Assembly: GCF_001640805.2 (NCBI RefSeq)
Contig: NC_066833.1
Span: 1,836,222 to 1,900,221, forward strand
Source: Lates calcarifer
Lineage: Eukaryota > Chordata > Actinopteri > Centropomidae
Length of the DNA stretch: 64,000 bases
Direction: 5' to 3'
The notes beneath the pieces were generated by a model that was not told the origin of the DNA, searched no databases, and saw only the letters and a list, made by a program, of their open reading frames with translations. A program made the translations under genes and the position numbers. Each line of letters starts with the position of its first letter. Position 1 is the first letter of the stretch. Below are positions 44,516 to 64,000 of this stretch, piece by piece.

Positions 44516-47500
44516 ATGCCGACCGTCAAGAGCAAGAAGAAGAAGCCAAAGAAGGAGGTCAACGATGGAGAGGAGCAGGGAGAAGGTGAGAGGTGACTGA
44601 GTCCACACCTGCAGCTCCACACAACACTACTCTATTCTGTTCTATTTACATCCACTCCATCATGCTCCTGTACAGTGGGTCTGGAGGTGGAGATGGAGGA
44701 GACCAATAGAAGCAATTCTGACAGCAGAGACCCTTTGACCCCAGAGCCACAGGATCCAGCACCACAGAAGAAGAAGAAAAAGAAGAAGGCCCCGACTACT
44801 GGTAACTTTAAATGCATACTAGTGTTTACAACGAACCAACACAACAGAGCCACGATTGGTACATACAGTACACCATGTTCTGACTTTGGAGTCAAACTAT
44901 ACAAATATACAACAGTGATAAAATACTCAACCTCAACAGGATTTTTTATGATAGAGAAATATAACTTTATCAGGTTTTGATGGTGAGACAGTTATTAAAT
45001 CTGATGTATATTTACAATTAGCTGATCAGTTACAGATCTTATCTTATCTTATCTTTAATTTGATTCAGTAACAATTACTTGGTAAAACATTTAATTTAAA
45101 CTCAGTCTCAGGTGACCTATCAGAAAGTGATCACCCTTCATGTCCTCATGTCAGACCAGGAAACAGAGCATGCTGATGTGCCAAACGGTAACATGGCTGA
45201 GCCGGCCGTGGATGGAGAGGAGATGACTGTCGCTGTGACCAGAAAGACGAAAAGGAAGAGGTGAGTACTGGCAGTAAGACAGGGACTGGCAGGATTCATC
45301 CTCTGGGAACCATGAGTTTAAAGATAGTCCATTCAGAGCCAAGTCGCTTTGGACAAAATCCTCCTGCTTGTTTCAACCTGTCAGGAAGGCGAAGGCAACG
45401 GAGCACTGCAGCAACGACCTGGGAGCCGAAGACGACGACATCATCACAGACGCCCAGTCCCCGATCCCCCAGCATTCCCTGTTCTCCGCCCCCCACGGAC
45501 ACAGCCAGCCAGTCGGCAAAGTGTTTGTGGAGAGGAACAGTGAGTATGGATCAGATTTTACAGCTTTAGTCGCTTTCTGTAGCAGCTGAAGAGCCAGAGT
45601 TTTCAGGAGGTGGTGGAGACCAAAGACAGAGCTAAGAGAGGGAATACACCACTTCACATCAGCTTTAAAGGTGGTGATGGCAAAACAGAGCTTTTGCTGC
45701 AGTGAAACGTGGAGAACATGGCTGCTGACATTTGTCACAGACGCAGCTCAGTTTACTAATAATGTGGCAGAGTGATACAGTCAACAACCACAAACAACAG
45801 CAGAAATAAAGGTTCACAAACGAGGGAAAATTTGAGTTTAAAATAATTTGGGTGAATGAATCTGCATCGACTTTATACTCGTAGTGTCGTGTTTAGTTTT
45901 ATTCCAAAAGAAAAACTTTCCATGTTGGAAACTTCCCATGGGAATTAGTGGGAATATATAACAAGGATGAACAAAATTTTTCTGGAATTAACAGGAACTG
46001 ACTGGAAATTTGGGGTAATTTATACAAACTGTATCATATACAAACACGACATGCATGCAAACTAATACAACATATTATTATTAATTATTTGTGAGTGGAA
46101 CTTTAATCGATTCATTCATTGAACAAAAAAACATAAATGTTTAATAAAACAAAACAAATTCCCTCTAACTCTTAAACTGTCAATGAAATGATGTTAGTTA
46201 GCTTACATTTAGCACATTGATTTAGCAGCTAGGTAGCTACTGTATAAACACATGTAGATTTATTTTTTGCTGGTTAATAGCACTGATCAAGTTCCCAACT
46301 TTGAAAACTCCTGGAATTTTGCAACCCTAGTTGAGAACAAACACAAGACTTTTCTTGGTTTAATTATTATTTTAAATAATATACAAGTTGTTTGATACAC
46401 TCTGTCATTGCAGCCCATAAAGAATCTCTGGCTGATGTTTGGAGATAAGTGTTAAGAGTACATTAAACCCTCAGTACCTCTGAACACCTTCCTGTTGGCA
46501 CCAGCAGCCATTTTAATCCATCAGAAGTATCTGGTCACCTGACCCACCAAATCTCCTCTGATCTACAACCCCAGCGTGGACCAGACTGGACCGGACCGGA
46601 CCAACCGCAGCCTCTGGAGTAATGCACAGTTGGTTTGTGTCAGTGGGTTGTCTTTTCTTTCTGCTTGTGCAGGGCGTTTCCAGGCAGAGCGAGTGGAGCA
46701 GCTGCGACACTCGGAGCTGATGGACGACTACATGGACCCCAGACAGATCTGGACCACCAGAGACGTCGCCATGAGGGTCCACAGTGGCTTCAGGTCTGCA
46801 CATACCCACACAGTATTTCTCACGACCCTGGTGTAACGTTAGATAACATCCTCTTGTCCATATTATCTGTCTGCAGGGTGATCGGTCTGTTCTCTCACGG
46901 GTTCCTGGCCGGCTACGCAGTGTGGAACATCATTGTTGTGTATGTGTTGGCAGGCGACCAGATGACCACGCTGCCCAACCTGCTGCAGCAGTACCACCTG
47001 CTGGCCTACCCAGCCCAGTCTCTGCTCTACCTGCTGCTGGCCATCAGCACTGTGTCTGCATTCGACAGGTCTGTGGACAACAAGCGTCTCAGTGTTTGAA
47101 ATGATTTGTGTGAATATCTGGTTTACTTTGAAAGCTGTAGGAGGTTCAGGAGAGTTTTCCCCAAACTGCACCAACTGAGGTGTTGAATTAAAAGTTAGGA
47201 CGACCCACGTAATCCCAGGAGCTACCATTTATGGGAAATATGCTCCAGTAATAAGCTGCTGTATCTCTGTTGTCCAAAACCTAAAGGATAACTCTGGTAT
47301 GTTTGAACCTGGTTCTTATTTTCCCAATATTTTGGGGTGTAAATGTGGTCAATAGTCCACTTCAATGGACATCAAGGCAGTGGTATTCCAGCAAAATCTC
47401 TGTTTTTGTCAGTGGAGTCTGGTAGTGATATATAGAGATGTTTCTGGATCTTCCTCTTTAATAAAAAGCTCTGTCTCTGTAGGAATCCTATCATCATGTT

Positions 47501-48347
47501 GTCAGACACTGAGAAGAACAATCTGAGTCTGTCAGAGACAAAAACAAGACTGAAGTGGACGTCCATTAAAGTGGACAGTTGATTTTTGTCCCTATCAATC
47601 ATGTCATGGGGAAAATGATATTTGCCTTCATAAACAGTCCTGATGTTTGAAGCTAATCACTGATTCTTCCTGTGAACCACCTGCAGAGTGAACCTGGCCA
47701 AGGCCTCCATGGCCCTGAGAGGCTTCCTCACCCTGGACCCTGCTGCTCTGGCCTCTTTCTGTAAGTGAGACAAGACAAAGGCAGGATGACGATGATGACG
47801 GATGATGCTGATGAAAGTGTTGTAACGTCTCTCTGTGTTTTCAGTGTATTTCATAGCCCTGATCCTGTCCCTCAGTCAACAAATGGCCAGTGATCGCATC
47901 AACCTTTATCCCACAGCCAATGAGACTCTGTGGTGAGGACTCTGATTCCACCTTTTTAATCTTGAAAAAAGAAAAACAAAACAAACAGAAAAATAAAAAA
48001 AACAGTATATCTGCTCACCTTCTCCAGGCCTCCAGGTTCAGAGGAGCAGATCCTACGGCCGTGGATTGTGGTGAACCTGGTAGTGGCGCTGCTGGTGGGC
48101 CTGGCCTGGGCCGTCATCTCCACCCGGCCGGACATCGACTACACAGAAGGTGGGAGTCAGTTTTTATTGTATTTATCTGATGTTACCACTAGATGGTGCC
48201 AAAGGAAATAACATTAAAATCCCAGACTGCTGATAATGACGGGTCTTCATGGATGGATGGACTTGTTTTGTCTTTGCAGAGTTTTTAATGACAATGGAGG
48301 TGGAGGGATACCCGAGAGGAGACGAGAACCTGGACGTCCCCGCCTGA
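44516..48347 (+). CDS. tmem237: Transmembrane protein 237, ciliary transition-zone protein
   Basis: Tetraspan membrane protein of the primary-cilium transition zone; loss of the human gene causes Joubert syndrome 14 (known for the family). Ten coding exons join in phase to 373 codons plus TGA: 44516-44585, 44676-44801, 45155-45260, 45385-45539, 46673-46793, 46877-47068, 47687-47760, 47845-47932, 48028-48149, 48280-48347. The N-terminal half is cytosolic and highly charged, with Lys runs (KKKKPKKE; seven Lys at 44761-44790) and acidic stretches. Then come four hydrophobic helices at about residues 194-217, 236-254, 280-296 and 318-337, and a short acidic C-terminus. The motif [20 protein letters not shown] precedes helix 1. 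The start ATG has context 'gtcgccatgc' and an acceptor 13 nt upstream (44502), so a non-coding exon lies further 5'. It is in the same orientation as mpp4, as in human. Confidence 0.94.
45905..46330. mobile_element. Non-autonomous element, copy 2 (tmem237 intron 4)
   Basis: It shares 'ctggaaatttggggtaattt', 'tacaaactgtatcat' and 'agatttattttttgctggtt' with 30130-30790. The right end reads 'cctggaattttgcaacccta', a typical end of this fish repeat. It is internally shortened relative to copy 1. Confidence 0.65.
47275..47615. repeat. Family A repeat copy in tmem237 intron 6
   Basis: It starts 'aaaggataactctggtatgt' and carries 'ggcagtggtattccagcaa', 'ctctgtctctgtaggaatcc', 'tatcatcatgttgtcagaca' and 'gtccctatcaatcatg' at the far end. 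Confidence 0.75.
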
Positions 48348-48461
48348 AACCCTCGAAAACCTCTGTCTCTGTCCAAAAATCAGTTCCCTTGTTCATTTTA
48401 ATGTATGTTTTTGTACAATATATTTTACTGTAGCTCTTTGTTTTCTGGGAGTCATTTTGTA

Positions 48462-48467
48462 AATAAA
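48462..48467 (+). terminator. tmem237: Poly(A) signal of tmem237
   Basis: AATAAA 115 nt after the tmem237 stop, followed by a GT-rich stretch ('gttgggtgtttggtgtgttt' from about 48484), as expected for a cleavage site. Confidence 0.75.
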
Positions 48468-48599
48468 GAAACAGACATGTACAGTTGGGTGTTTGGTGTG
48501 TTTACAGCCTTTTATCACTGGGTGGAGCTGCTGCCACAGGCTGAATAAACAGTTTGCTGCTGTCGCTTGTTCTGATAACATAATTAATTAGCTTCCTAC

Positions 48600-49260
48600 A
48601 TTTTGTGAAATCTACAATGAAGTGTGGTGGTTTGTTGTAAGCAGCCATCGTCCTTGTTGATCGAGTGAACAGTATAACACTGCACTGCAGGTATTACACA
48701 CTCAAAAAAATCACAGAGGATAAAAACACAATAAAACCTGAAGGCTAATTTTCCCAAACCTTAAATGTATGAATTGAGTGTACTACATTATACTTATATT
48801 TGTTCTGTGAAACACCCACTTTCAAGTTATCTGGGCAGATTATTCCACTGTACTGCTGAACTATAGTGATAGTATAGTGAAGCTTAGGAAACTGCAGTCG
48901 TGCAGCTTATGTTTTCAGATCACAGAGGCTTTTAAATTCTCTCTGGTTGTGTTCTGGTTGGTGGTGAAGTTTAAATTTAATCCTGCACGAACTCTAAGGA
49001 GCAGAGATTCAGGTACGAGCTGCAGAGCTACTGAAAGCTGCTGATAATGTTATAGAATAGAAAATAATAATATTATTATTATTAGATAAAAAGTTTAGCT
49101 CTAATTGCCTGCCTGCGAGTACTAGCCTCATCTCAGCCTCCCTGACTCTGACTAGAGGTGGACATGAACTAAGCACATTTACTCACATAAATACAGTGTT
49201 AGTGTAGATTAGAGGTATAAAGTGGCTGTAAAATGGAAATACTCGAGTGAAATATAAGTA
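48600..49260. other. Intergenic between tmem237 and abi2
   Basis: About 0.9 kb of AT-rich spacer. No gene, RNA or recognisable repeat was seen. Confidence 0.5.
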
Positions 49261-49269
49261 CATCCAAGT

Positions 49270-64000
<14,731 letters not shown>

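Noticed and set aside
45296..45738. Minus-strand frames of 68 and 121 codons over tmem237 exon 4
   Set aside because: Antisense shadows of a GC-rich coding exon.

Overview
This window is nuclear DNA of a bony fish, most likely a percomorph. The evidence is intron-split vertebrate genes with GT-AG junctions, teleost-type olfactory receptors on single exons, many fish-type transposon remnants (Tc1-like, hAT-like, several non-LTR families, MITEs) and long GT/CA and GATA microsatellites. No species can be named from the sequence alone. No tRNA, rRNA, CRISPR array or bacterial-type operon was seen.

Region 1 (1-20.2 kb) is an olfactory receptor cluster. Four closely related receptors (1-380 partial, 3817-4743, 6798-7724, all minus; 12477-13391, plus) were duplicated together with their 5' flanks. 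The third and fourth face each other head to head across a 4.7 kb block of dead retrotransposons. Two further copies of the flank have no receptor attached. A fifth, more distant receptor lies at 19154-20167 (plus). Each is a seven-helix G-protein-coupled receptor expected in olfactory neurons.

Region 2 (20.2-24.6 kb) is gene-poor, with a 270-bp GATA array, GT/CA arrays and old Tc1-like sequence. It may hold a 5' untranslated exon of the next gene.

Region 3 (24.6-48.4 kb) holds two complete genes on the plus strand. mpp4 (20 coding exons, 612 codons plus stop) is a MAGUK scaffold with two L27 domains, PDZ, SH3 and an inactive guanylate-kinase domain. tmem237 (10 coding exons, 373 codons plus stop) is a tetraspan protein of the ciliary transition zone. 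The large intron 5 of mpp4 holds a two-exon open frame (27486-29407) that I do not recognise. It could be a nested gene or an alternative 3' end of mpp4.

Region 4 (49.3-64 kb) is the 5' part of abi2 (plus): four constitutive coding exons and the 18-nt alternative microexon, with the rest beyond the window. ABI2 is a subunit of the WAVE actin-regulating complex. MPP4, TMEM237 and ABI2 all map to human 2q33, so this is a conserved neighbourhood next to a fish olfactory receptor cluster. A repeat family with strong internal inverted repeats recurs at least seven times in the introns and spacers of regions 3 and 4.
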